Source: Euborellia annulipes (lineage: Eukaryota; Arthropoda; Insecta; Dermaptera; Anisolabididae). From it: DNA of 64,000 nucleotides. The DNA lies in the NCBI GenBank assembly GCA_023213315.1, contig JAKCPI010004285.1, forward strand, positions 1-64,000. Reading direction: 5' to 3'. Positions 55,813-64,000 of the stretch are shown here, piece after piece. Position 1 is the first letter of the stretch, and each line of letters starts with the position of its first letter. The translations under genes and the position numbers were made by a program. Under the pieces are notes generated by a model, which had not been told where the DNA came from, ran no database searches, and saw nothing but the letters and a program-made list of their open reading frames with translations.

Positions 55813-56635
55813 AGAGACGTTCCACACACCAACCCCGAACTTTCGCTGCTCTTGGCATCCCATATCTGCAACAATTGTGATAACTATAGCTCTTCTCAGT
55901 TTCCAGGCCTCCCAGTCCCCGATTCTCTTATTAGAAATGTATTTTTGTTTTGTATTTTTTTTACCATTATAGGCTACTTGATTTTTCTCTTTTATTTCTT
56001 GATTTTTTTTTCTTTTTTTACAAAAGTCAAAAATATTATACATAATATTGTAATAGTTAACAAATTTGTTTGTATATAACTGAATAAAATTGGATTGATA
56101 AGTCCAAAGGAAAAGACAAATATAATCCTTCCAGAACTAGACTATTTTGATTGATTAAATTGTATTAACTTTGTTGTAATTTCAAATACAGAAGATGAGT
56201 TCTGTTTTTCCCAGAGACAATTGAATTCCTCAGAGGAAATAAATAAAAATTTTAACAATATTTTTTACATAGGCCTATAAAAAGTCTACTAGGATTTATT
56301 ACCAATACTTGAAATAATTAACTATTACATTAAAAGATATAGAATTTTTGACTTTTGGCAAATAATCACGTTGCAAAGTGGTTTTTCTCTGACTGCCTCT
56401 CTCTCGCTCTTGGGGGTGTCAGTGTGTCTGTGAGTATTCTAACGATAATCGGCTTATCCATCTATATCAAACTTTAAACGTAACTAGTAATGGCATGAGA
56501 TTATTCTATGGAATCAACAAAATATAAAAAAAAGACAAGAGAGCTTTTAAAACAATTTTTAAAAAATAATTAGAATAAATGTTGAGAATTTTGTTCTCAT
56601 TATACGCCTAAGTAGCCCCTAATATAAAATCACTA
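55813..56635. other. GC-richer patch then AT-rich DNA
   Basis: On minus, a frame continues from the MITE through 55813-56043 (RIGDWEAWKLRRAIVITIVA...) after an AG near 55930. It overlaps transposon sequence and has no recognised domain. The rest is AT-rich. Confidence 0.2.
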
Positions 56636-56835
56636 GCCAGGCCGCCCGCCTTCGGCGGCCTCTGGGGGTCGATATAGACCATTTTGGGAAAGGCTGTTCG
56701 TTTTCTTGGGTGACTTACCAAGCGACTCGCTAGTCACCTCCCTTAAAGAGCTGCTTACACCAACCGACATGGCCCAAGAGTTTGTATTGAAGTGATGGGT
56801 AAAACCGCGACCTAGAAATTTTATAATTCACACGA

Positions 56836-57069
56836 TTAATTAAAATTTATTTGACTCTTTCGACGATAGGTATCACATAAGAAGAGAGAGCGAGACTTTT
56901 GACGTTTTGCAGGTCCTTTTAATAGATTATTTCCTTTATGACCCCGAAGAATGGGCGCAGAGAGAGAGGAGGGTTCAGTTGTAATCTTCTTTACAATAGT
57001 ACAATATGTAAATATAGCTATTTCCCCTTGCATTTCCCGTAGTTCAATCAGCCATCCGGGCCTTTGCAT
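56836..57069 (-). CDS. unrecognised open frame
   Basis: An ATG at 57069 (AATATGCAAAGG) opens 77 codons (MQRPGWLIELREMQ..., later SAPILRGHKGNNLLKG) to a stop at 56836. The composition is mixed and the region is low in repeats, with a small GC patch at 56636-56700. No domain or splice signal gives support. A chance frame is possible. Confidence 0.15.
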   Translation of the reverse strand: MQRPGWLIELREMQGEIAIFTYCTIVKKITTEPSSLSAPILRGHKGNNLLKGPAKRQKSRSLFLCDTYRRKSQINFN

Positions 57070-57539
57070 ATTCGTTAAGAATAAGGTCGAAAACGATCAC
57101 TGATTATATAAAGATCGCTAATCACAAATAAGTTTAATTTCATTTTTTTAATAAAAAAAAAAAATATTTATGATATTCTCATATAAAATAGAATAATTGA
57201 CAAGCTAATTTGACATCTCACAATCTTATTTTGTCTTCAAAAATCAGATTTTTTGTGTAGACATTTTTGACCATCTTTAAATAATGTAATTTACCGTATC
57301 ATAATAGGACTTTTTTTCATGACGCACGCACTAAACTGCTAAAAGCAATTAAAAAAAAATCAAATGGATATTTAAAGGAAGTAAATTAAATTCTTTTCTT
57401 TATTGTTTTGAATCAAAAAAGATGGTATTTTGATTGGCTTATATCAAGCAAGGATTTCCTTCTTCTTAGATTTTTTGCAGAATATATCGTTATATAATAT
57501 TCCAATTATTCATATATGTTTCTACCAATATATGCCCAC
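57070..57539. other. AT-rich DNA without recognised features
   Basis: Nothing distinctive is seen. Confidence 0.5.
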
Positions 57540-57655
57540 TGAGGCTCTCGGGCTTGGCGTAGTTGGTAGCGCGCCTGCTTTGTATACCAAGGGTCGAGGG
57601 TTCGGATCCCAGGCAGGTCCGATGATTTTATTTAAGCCATTTAGATACCACTTAC

Positions 57656-57920
57656 ATGAGTATTTGATTCGAAATCACTCTATTTGTTCCGAGCATTGTG
57701 CATATTTTGGCTTTTTTTGAAGAATGCACAATGCATGTTTCGTCAATTTATAACCAAAACAACCTTATTTTCATGCATATTTTAACATTTTTTGTTTTCA
57801 AGAAAAAAAGCATGTTTTGAATATTTTTGTGTAGTTGCTTTTTAACGTCTAATTTTTGCGACAAAAATTAAAAATTATTTTTAATATTTTCAAACTTTCG
57901 CGCTTTACAGGGTGGAAATG
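57656..57920 (-). repeat. ATGCAC-rich repeat, inverted copy
   Basis: The complement of the 17140-17410 sequence: GAGCATTGTGCATATTTTGG, TTTCATGCATATTTTAAC, CGCTTTACAGGGTGGAAATG. It has inserted into the SINE. Confidence 0.6.
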
Positions 57921-58033
57921 TAAAAGATCATCATATCAACTAATTCGCAGATTCTCTTCAGTGCGCCTCCTCAAGACTTTCGTAAAAAAAACTTTAAAAA
58001 AAATTAAAAAAAAAGGGGTTAAAAAAACATAAA

Positions 58034-58287
58034 TGAACCCTGTTACGCATTAGTGTGTCAAGCGCCAAAAAAATTAAAAATTGAGTTAAGCGCGGAATAT
58101 TGTTTCAAATGCTATAATTAATAGTATTTTTTATGAAATATGTACTCAAAAAAATTTATATTTAATGTTACTTGGACAAATGTCAACAAAAAATTTATAG
58201 AATCCAATGAAAATAAAAAAACTTTAAAGTTAATTTTCTCAAATCTCGGTAGATGGCGCTTGACACACTAATGCGTAACAGGGTCCA
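58034..58287 (-). mobile_element. ACCCTG MITE, copy C
   Basis: Both ends are complete: TGAACCCTGTTACGCATTAG and its complement, with inverted repeats of about 32 bp ending near GGCGC. The interior is inverted relative to copies A and B, as expected if orientation is random. Confidence 0.82.
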
Positions 58288-58460
58288 AATATAATATAAA
58301 ATACCAAATGGCTTAAAAAAATGCCTGGTCCCCAATATAAATAGATTCATAAATAACGGTTATTGTCAAGTCTTATATAGCCTAAGTTGCCGAAAAGACA
58401 GTGTGAAAGTGTGTGTGAGTGTGAATGAGAAAAAATGAATGTTTAAAAAAAAAATATATA

Positions 58461-59553
58461 AAATGCGACTCAATTTGTGGTAGAGCATATTTTTCCTGAT
58501 TTTACCCTTCACTGTGCATTGTTGGCCATTGATATAAAAAAAAGAAAAAATGCTATTAGATTTCTCTCTCTGAAACGATTCCTTATTAAAGCTACTAGTT
58601 AGTTAGTCTACTTGTTCATGTGCAAAAGTGAAATGGAAATCTCGGATAAAAACTTGATTTATTTTCCAATCGCCTTTCCCATTGATCTCAAGTTGCTATA
58701 GAAACGGTGTGATAATTTAAATAGGCTTCTCCCCTTCCTTAAGACTTATTTCCCAAGCCGAGAGGGGCTGGCTTTTTCTAGAAAAGGAGAAGAGAGGAGG
58801 TTTTTTTTTTGTGTGTAATTTGCAAACGACCGCTAATGACAGACGGACAGACATACTGCAGCAGTTTTGAGTGGTGAAGTTGGCTGGTTGGGATTGGCGA
58901 ATGGCGAATGGCCTGTGCAGCCGTCACCGGCAGTTTGCATTCCACCCCCGTCCCCGCCCCCCGCCCCCGCCCCTGCCTTGAGACAGCGGCTGCTTTGCTG
59001 TTTTTCTGCCTCCAACCCCCGGACTCCGTCAACCCCCACCAACTGCCGACGCCATTCAATGGCAAATTTAAGCAGGATTAAAGCCTAAAAATAAGTCAAA
59101 AGTTAGCAAACTAAAAATGAGTTTTAATTGAATATTTAAGTTGTTTGTTAATAGAAAGTCAACTCTCGACTAATTAGACATTTTCAACGAAAAGCGTCAA
59201 TACTGGAAAACTTGAGAAAACTCAAGTCGTCAGAACTCAAGTCTAAAGGATTGAATTTTTTTTTTCTTCTCTCCTTCCGGCAAGGAGACTTTCCGCGTTC
59301 CTCTCTCTTTTGGGATAATTAAAAACATTTTCTTATCGATTTTTTGGAGCTTAAAAATTTTAATTAACTTAAAACTTTTGAATTAACTCTTGAATTCATT
59401 TATTCATGGAGAGACTAAAGAATTTTTACATTATATAGATAATTTTATAAACCCAGCTCTTGTGAAGGAAGACTGCTGGTGGAGGCGAAATACTAATGCA
59501 AAATATTATACAACGACTCAGAATATACAGTCTATATTGCATGTGAATTTATG
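58461..59553. other. low-repeat DNA with a GC-rich Sp1-box patch
   Basis: 58890-59060 is GC-rich with CCCCGCCCC-type GC boxes (TCCCCGCCCCCCGCCCCC). A minus-strand frame (58778-59065, Gly/Arg-rich) crosses it and is not recognised. No start-type ATGGCGG motif occurs. Promoter function is possible but unsupported. The remainder is AT-rich. Confidence 0.3.
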
Positions 59554-59590
59554 TCTTAAGAAGGCCACAGAATGAGGGACCAAAACGTTG
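59554..59590 (+). ncRNA. hammerhead-like relic
   Basis: CTTAAGAAGGCC, then GGGACC, then AAAACGTTG follows the same layout as the cores elsewhere, with several key bases changed. A short open frame just upstream (59390-59575) ends inside it. Confidence 0.25.
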
Positions 59591-59637
59591 TTCTTGTACA
59601 AATATACTATAGTTTTCCAGAAAAGAAGAATTTTATT

Positions 59638-59745
59638 ACTTTCTATTACCTATATCGGTAATATATGTAGAAGAAAGTTTTGGTTTCATGTTGAAAATCC
59701 GATGTCGAGATTTTGATGAATATACACGTTTTGAGGTCCGCTCAA
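59638..59745 (+). mobile_element. TCTGG-family left end fragment
   Basis: ACTTTCTATTACCTATATCG, GAAGAAAGTTTTGG and CGATGTCGAGATTTTGATG match the left end and start of the body. The element is truncated after GAGGTCC. Confidence 0.7.
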
Positions 59746-60122
59746 GAGAGCGAAACCTTGAGCTTAGGCAACCAAAATGCTTAGCCTTGAGACATGTTCT
59801 CTTAAAATAGCTTTTCTTCTTCAGTTGCATTAAAAAAAAATTATTTATTTTAAAAATATTGCTTTGGTTGACTATGCTCCACTCTCGAGCATATCAGAAG
59901 ATACTTGTGGCGCCCACTATACCCATATAATATTCTTTTTTATTTTTAATAAATAAAATATAAATTTTCTGGCCAAGTTCGGCACGCGTGACATCTATCT
60001 CTTAACCATGAATTTTTCATAAAGAAATTTTGGAAATTTTCCACCCTATTTCTAAAATAAAACCTGTTATCCTAAATATATTATCAACGATGCCCTCTGT
60101 CTATCTAGTTTAATATTCTCCT
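59746..60122. other. AT-rich DNA without recognised features
   Basis: No gene or element boundary was recognised. Confidence 0.45.
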
Positions 60123-60164
60123 AATATAAGCAGGGCCGGATTTAAGAGTATGCTGCCTATAGTT

Positions 60165-60347
60165 TTTTTTTTTTTTTTTACTTTGACGATAACGATATAT
60201 GATAATATCTATTGGGGGTCCAGGCAATTCTATTTAAGCCATCTGGTATCCAAATGGCTTAAATAAAATCATCGGACTGCCTGGGGTCCGAACCCGCGAC
60301 GTTTGGTATAGGAGGTAGGCACGCTACCTACTACACCAAACCCGGGG
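60165..60347 (-). repeat. SINE family A with 13-bp target duplication
   Basis: GCTGCCTATAGTT flanks it exactly (60152-60164 and 60348-60360). On minus it has the tRNA-like head (GGTGTAGTAGGTAGCGTGCC, B box GGGTTCGGACCCC) and ends in poly(A), seen as poly(T) at 60165-60179. Confidence 0.85.
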
Positions 60348-60442
60348 GCTGCCTATAGTTCATATTTGCTTAATACATTTGTTTTATACAACAAAAGGAT
60401 AATAGAGATCATTGGTGTTTTCGTCTTTTTTAAACATAACGT

Positions 60443-60620
60443 TTGCCCTCGGGCTTGGTGTAGTTGGTAGTGTGCCTATCTTCTATACTGAACGTCGCGG
60501 GTTCGGACCCCAGGCAGTCCGATTTTTTATTTAAGCCATTTGGATACCAAATGGTGTGTGTGTGTGTGTGTGTGTGAGAGAGAAAAGAGTGTGAATGTTA
60601 AAAAAAAAAAAAAAACAAAC
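60443..60620 (+). repeat. SINE family A with 12-bp target duplication
   Basis: AAACATAACGTT (60431-60442) and AAACATAAAGTT (60621-60632) flank it. The head has GGTGTAGTTGGTAGTGTGCC and B box GGGTTCGGACCCC. The tail has a TG repeat (60554-60576) and poly(A). Confidence 0.85.
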
Positions 60621-60741
60621 AAACATAAAGTTCATTTAGTTTAGATAAATCTACTATTTGAATGGTTTACAAACTGCCGCCTCTGTTGTCGCTCTAGGCT
60701 GCAGCCTAACCTATTTAGAAATACGGCGCCCTGAATTTAAG

Positions 60742-61010
60742 TTTCTTTTGAAATTTATTTCACGTAATGAAAATAAAAAAAAAAATTACAAATGTTTTAC
60801 ACATCATTAAAACATGAGAGGCAAAGAAGATTGCTCGAAAATGTTTTTGTTTTTTAATAAACAATTGAATAAAACACAAACACAGGCAGACACAAGGCGG
60901 CGGGCGAGCGCATGCATATATGCAAGAATTTTGTATTATATAATTAATTACAAAGTTTTCCGGGTATTTAACAGCACGGCTTTTTGTTGCCGGTAACAAT
61001 AGGATTGGAA
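60742..61010. other. AT-rich DNA grading into a GC-rich start region
   Basis: A GC patch (CAAGGCGGCGGGCGAGCGC near 60893) lies upstream of the 61.0-kb start-like site. Confidence 0.35.
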
Positions 61011-61380
61011 CAAAATGGCGCCGGCGGCGGCGGCGGAGGCCGAGTGATATATCTTCTATCTTGCTCCGCGACTTTCTTAATCAATCAATGTCTTTTCCTG
61101 AATCTTTATCGCGTTGCTTGCCTTGTGTTCCTCCTTTGCTTCTTCTCTCTCTTTCGTCTTCTCTCACTTGTCATCAGGAAACCCTCCTCCTGGTCCTCAA
61201 CCTCCCCCTCCCCCTCCTCCTCCTCCTTCATCTTCTTTCTGCTTTCAGTTTTTCAATTGATCCTCTCTCTCTTTGCTCTTACCTCCTTCTTTCCTTCTCC
61301 TCACTTGCCAGTTTGCGTTTCTATTCGATAAATCTCGGACTAAGTCTTAAGAGGTTTCGCAGGAAAAGAGGTTGACAGAT
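61011..61380 (+). promoter_or_regulatory. CpG-rich start-like site and CT-rich leader
   Basis: CAAAATGGCGCCGG followed by CGG repeats (61022-61036) forms a small CpG cluster resembling a YY1/TISU initiator. A long pyrimidine-rich stretch (TCCTCCTCC, CTCTCTC) follows to 61330. Longer frames here are Leu/Ser repeats from that tract. Confidence 0.3.
61015..61043 (+). CDS. candidate first coding exon (MAPAAAAEA...)
   Basis: The ATG at 61015 reads MAPAAAAEAE before a TGA at 61045. A GTGATA at 61044 could be a donor that removes the stop. The Ala run comes from the CGG repeat. The support is the start context only. Confidence 0.17.
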
Positions 61381-61637
61381 TTTTATGACCGAATTAAGTG
61401 AATGGACTCAAGCCTCTCTCGGTAAAGAATCCCTGGATTGAGTGAGAATGCATCATTTACCAAAAGAGGCTGGCTTTAGTCTTGTATCCAGGGAGAAGAG
61501 CATCTCTAGATCCCCGGGGAGAAAGATTAATTACACGTCTATTTCATAAAATTTGTGTTTTTTTAAATTTAAATCTAGCTATAGGGTATTTATTTACTCA
61601 TCATCTAATAAAATAATAGATAAAACAAATTTTTTTA

Positions 61638-61690
61638 CTTTCTCTTACTTGTATATAAATATATACTAGTCGTAAAGCCCGCCTTCGGCC
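61638..61690 (+). repeat. TCTGG-family left end fragment next to CCGCCTTCGGC motif
   Basis: ACTTTCTCTTACTTGTATAT gives way to ACTAGTCGTAAAGCCCGCC. The latter resembles GCCCGCCTTCGGCGG at 56.64 kb, so two repeats abut. Confidence 0.5.
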
Positions 61691-61714
61691 AATTTAGGAA
61701 ATTTCTAGTTGCAA

Positions 61715-61902
61715 TTAGGGCTGCGCAAAATAATCGATTATTCACCGATATTATTTCCTTAAAAAATAATCGATTTTTTATAATGTATATTTTGTAAAAC
61801 TTTGGATGGTGAATGGCGGAGGCTAACGGCCAGAAAAAAAGGAGAAATAATCGATTAATTGATTATTTTTCACAATCGATTATTGAAAATTTTGCTTCCC
61901 TA
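61715..61902. mobile_element. hAT-like MITE (TAGGGCTGCGCAAAATAATCGAT)
   Basis: TAGGGCTGCGCAAAATAATC at the left and ATTGAAAATTTTGCTTCCCTA at the right are inverted termini, with further ATCGATTATT words inside each end. No target duplication was found. Confidence 0.5.
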
Positions 61903-62014
61903 ATAAAAGGAAAATGATTTTCACGGGAGGGAAAAAAAATTTTCCTCAAATAATTTTGTTAGAGGAAAAAAAAAGGTATAATCGATTTTTTTTTCCGAAA
62001 ATCATGCATACTTC

Positions 62015-62260
62015 GATATTCCTGAAAATTTTTTCTAATAAACAACCATTCATTCCACAACTTTTCAAGAGGATACGGTCGCGCGATGTCCATAGCTACT
62101 ATTTTTTAAAATGATTAATAGGAAAAAAAAAATTTCAAATTTTCAAAAATAAAAAAAAATAAAAATAGTAGACATAGAGATCTCACGACCGAAACCGCCT
62201 GAAAAGTTGTGGAATTAATGAGTTGTTTGTTACCAAAAATTTTCAGGAAAATCAGAAATA
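62015..62260. repeat. fold-back (inverted repeat)
   Basis: Arms of about 100 bp (62015-62110 and 62157-62260): CCTGAAAATTTT, CCACAACTTTTCA and ATACGGTCG with complements. The inner right arm reads CGACCGAAACCGCCTG, which recalls the GAAAC box, but no full core is present. Confidence 0.6.
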
Positions 62261-62494
62261 TTACCTGCCCAACTTTCGGTGGGTGGGCAAAGTTAATAAA
62301 AAATGAGATCGACGTCTAAAAACTTTAAAAGTACTACTTGAAAAAAATCCTAGAAAATAAATAATTTAAATTATCTGCAACAAACAATTCAGTAGATGCG
62401 TAGGGCTTATAGTTGGTAGTTCAATCAGGATAGGTGAAAGGAGAAGAAAATCAGAGCCAGTTATATTTCATTATTTTTATTCCATCATGTTTAT

Positions 62495-62523
62495 GTTTCG
62501 ATCCCGGTTGGGATCATTCTCAG
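62495..62523 (-). ncRNA. hammerhead-like core, left arm
   Basis: Stem II is a perfect 6 bp closing AACC, and GAAAC is intact. The catalytic box is CTGAGAA (G8 changed). Confidence 0.4.
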
Positions 62524-62606
62524 AACTGATGGGTGTCATATATGTGTATATTTGTATAATACAATCATATTATTTATTATAGAAATATATATGACACCCA
62601 TCAGTT

Positions 62607-62637
62607 CTGAGGATGATCCCAACCGGGATAAAGCGTC
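62607..62637 (+). ncRNA. hammerhead-like core, right arm
   Basis: The catalytic box CTGAGGA is intact, but the second box is changed to AAAGC and stem II is shortened by a base. Confidence 0.4.
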
Positions 62638-62703
62638 AGCCAGATGGAATAAAAATAATGAAATATAACTGGCTCGATTTTCTTCTCCTTTCACCTATCC
62701 TGA

Positions 62704-63362
62704 CAAACAATTTTATTCACCATTAAAATATTTTGTCCAATTTCTAACCTCTTGAGCCAGAAACTTGTCACTAGAACAATATTGTTCAAAAAAAGGGTCT
62801 TATAAAAAAGTACAAAAATTTAACCCTCTAAGTGTTATGTAGATTTTTTTTTTATAAATATTTGGCCCAAAATTAAACAACAAAAATTGAACAAATATTT
62901 ATACTGTATGTTTTCAAAAATTTAATTTTTTGTTTATATAAAATAACATTTATTATAGCTGTTTGTTTAGCTTACGATGTATCATGATAAAAATCGCCAA
63001 TTTATGTATACTACATAACATTTTATTTTGTAAACCATAAATTTTATTCATTTTAAAAGCAATTTGAAATTTTTATTTGCTTTTTGCAAATATGGAATTT
63101 AAATATTTTTTCAAAAAAAAAAAAATATAGGTCTAGTAAATTCAAATTCCAATATTATTTTACCAATTGGAAGAGGAAAGTTGCATCCGAAGCAAGGAGT
63201 GGAGATGATAAGAGCGTTATAAGACTGAGGATGACAGGGCAAAGGCGGGCCATTATTTACAATCTTGAAAATCCTGACTTGCAACATATTTGTAAATAGA
63301 GGCCTAAATAAATGGAAATTTCAAAACAACTCTTTCCGAATCATCAACTATAAGACTTCCTT
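62704..63362. other. AT-rich DNA without recognised features
   Basis: Nothing is recognised here. Confidence 0.45.
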
Positions 63363-63366
63363 TTTT

Positions 63367-64000
63367 ACTTTCTCTTACCTCTATATATATATGTTAATAT
63401 ATATAGAGAGAAAGTATTGGATTCATGTCAAAAATTCGATGTCGAGATTTTTATTTATTTATTTATTTATTTGGAATAAACACTCTCTTACAGATTTAAA
63501 TCCATTTAAAAAAGAGCATACAATAACAACAACAATATTTTGATGGATATACACGTTTTGAGGTCCCCTGAATCCAAAAAAGTGGTTTTCGCGACATGGT
63601 CTGTCTGTGTGTGTGTGCCTGTGAACAAAATATCTCAAGAACGAAAGAGCTAGAAGGTTGAGATTTTATATTTAAGTTGGGTACTCCTCTAAAGCGTGAA
63701 AATAAACTTTTAAACAAAATCAGCCAAAAAGTACTAGTACTTTACTGATGCACTTTTTCAGTTTTTTTCGATTTTCTCAAAATTCGCTCTAACAATTTTG
63801 TTTAAAATTCAAAAATCAATTATTTTTTAGATGCTCTTTTAAATGTATATTCTCATTTTGCTCTCAAAATTGTTTGAAGCACACTTTACTCTTGTACTTC
63901 ATAGGAAGGATAGGAGAAATGGTTGCCATGCTAACAAAATATAAATATTTTCCCATGTTTATAATTTTACATCTTGAATTCTAATATATCGGCGGAAAGT
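63367..64000 (+). mobile_element. TCTGG fold-back element, cut by window end
   Basis: The family left end and body are clear (ACTTTCTCTTACCTCTATAT, GAGGTCCCCTGAATCC, AGTACTAGTACTTTACTGAT, ATATCGGCGGAAAGT). The hairpin end should lie just beyond the window. The body is interrupted at about 63451-63540. Confidence 0.8.
63451..63540 (-). mobile_element. short 5'-truncated LINE-like tail insertion
   Basis: It splits GTCGAGATTT from TGATGGATAT in the TCTGG element. On minus it ends in AAATAAATAAATAAATAAA after GTGTTTATTCC, typical of a truncated non-LTR retroposon tail. The duplication is short (ATTT) and uncertain. Confidence 0.6.

Larger units (their letters stand above)
57540..58460 (+). repeat. 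tRNA-derived SINE (family A), split by insertions
   Basis: The head is the clearest in the window: A box GGCGTAGTTGGTAGCGCGCC, B box GGTTCGGATCCC, then ATTTTATTTAAGCCATTTAG to about 57655. The body and tail resume at about 58295 (ACCAAATGGCTTAAAAAAAT, GCCTAAGTTGCCGAAAAGAC, then TGTGAGTGTGAATGAG). An ATGCAC-rich repeat piece and the 58034 MITE lie between. Confidence 0.75.
60131..60733. mobile_element. hAT-type element carrying two SINE insertions
   Basis: The left end CAGGGCCGGATTTAAG and right end GAAATACGGCGCCCTG are related inverted termini. AATATAAG and AATTTAAG flank the element (8 bp, one mismatch). Two SINEs of family A have inserted in opposite orientations (60165-60347 and 60443-60620). 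There is no transposase. Confidence 0.75.
62425..62703. mobile_element. fold-back with hammerhead-like cores in both arms
   Basis: Arms 62425-62543 and 62586-62703 (TCAGGATAGGTGAAAGGAGA and its complement) enclose about 42 bp. The left arm on minus has CTGAGAA, stem II GATCCC/GGGATC and GAAACATA. The right arm on plus has CTGAGGA, GATCCC/GGGAT and AAAGCGTC. Each arm keeps positions the other has lost, so both came from one intact motif. Confidence 0.65.

Noticed and set aside
57540..57655. A functional tRNA gene
   Set aside because: The A and B boxes are good, but the same head precedes a SINE body and poly(A) at other loci, so it is a SINE promoter. No clean cloverleaf was formed.
60984..61375. 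100-115-codon Leu/Ser-rich frames
   Set aside because: They follow a pyrimidine-rich tract and are open because TCC/CTC repeats lack stops. Only the ATGGCG site at 61015 was retained.

Overview
This window looks like animal nuclear DNA, most likely from an arthropod or another invertebrate. It is strongly AT-rich, full of microsatellites and homopolymer runs, and has no long intact open reading frame. It carries a broken D34D mariner transposon, many tRNA-derived SINEs, hAT-type MITEs with exact 8-bp target duplications, and inverted-repeat elements with hammerhead-ribozyme-like cores of the kind reported in animal Penelope-like elements. I could not identify the species. There are no operons, CRISPR arrays or viral genes, and no intact protein-coding gene is recognisable.

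Layout. 0-10 kb: SINEs, two hAT-type elements (276-519 and 6670-8185), a hammerhead-bearing fold-back (4269-4634), and a PIF/Harbinger-like element (8812-9490) that splits a SINE. 9.7-18 kb: a full copy of an abundant fold-back family (9707-10412, here called the TCTGG family), a hAT MITE (14022-14251), a TIR element with tandem subrepeats (14362-15357), and ATGCAC-rich repeats. 18-26 kb: nested inverted repeats, three hammerhead loci and a CpG-rich island (22.64-23.11 kb). 27-36 kb: more TCTGG copies, the mariner inside a hAT MITE (29668-31317), a candidate exon (33.2-33.4 kb) and a hAT inside a hAT (34237-34794). 36-46 kb: the best hammerhead candidate (39.07-39.12 kb), a multi-layer nest of insertions (40636-42020), exon-like GC-richer patches and one well-bounded 62-nt candidate exon (44938-44999). 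46-64 kb: further TCTGG copies, a CpG-rich promoter-like region (50.8-51.6 kb), a 1.6-kb hAT-type element (52657-54279), SINE-rich hAT DNA (60131-60733), a second CpG-rich start-like site (61.0 kb) and a fold-back with a hammerhead-like core in each arm (62.4-62.7 kb).

How it fits together: this is mostly intergenic or intronic DNA built by repeated rounds of transposon insertion. Many insertions can be ordered because target-site duplications are still readable. Host gene signal is limited to three AAAATGGCGG-type start sites in GC-rich islands and a few exon-like segments with good splice signals. All are low-confidence calls without transcript data.
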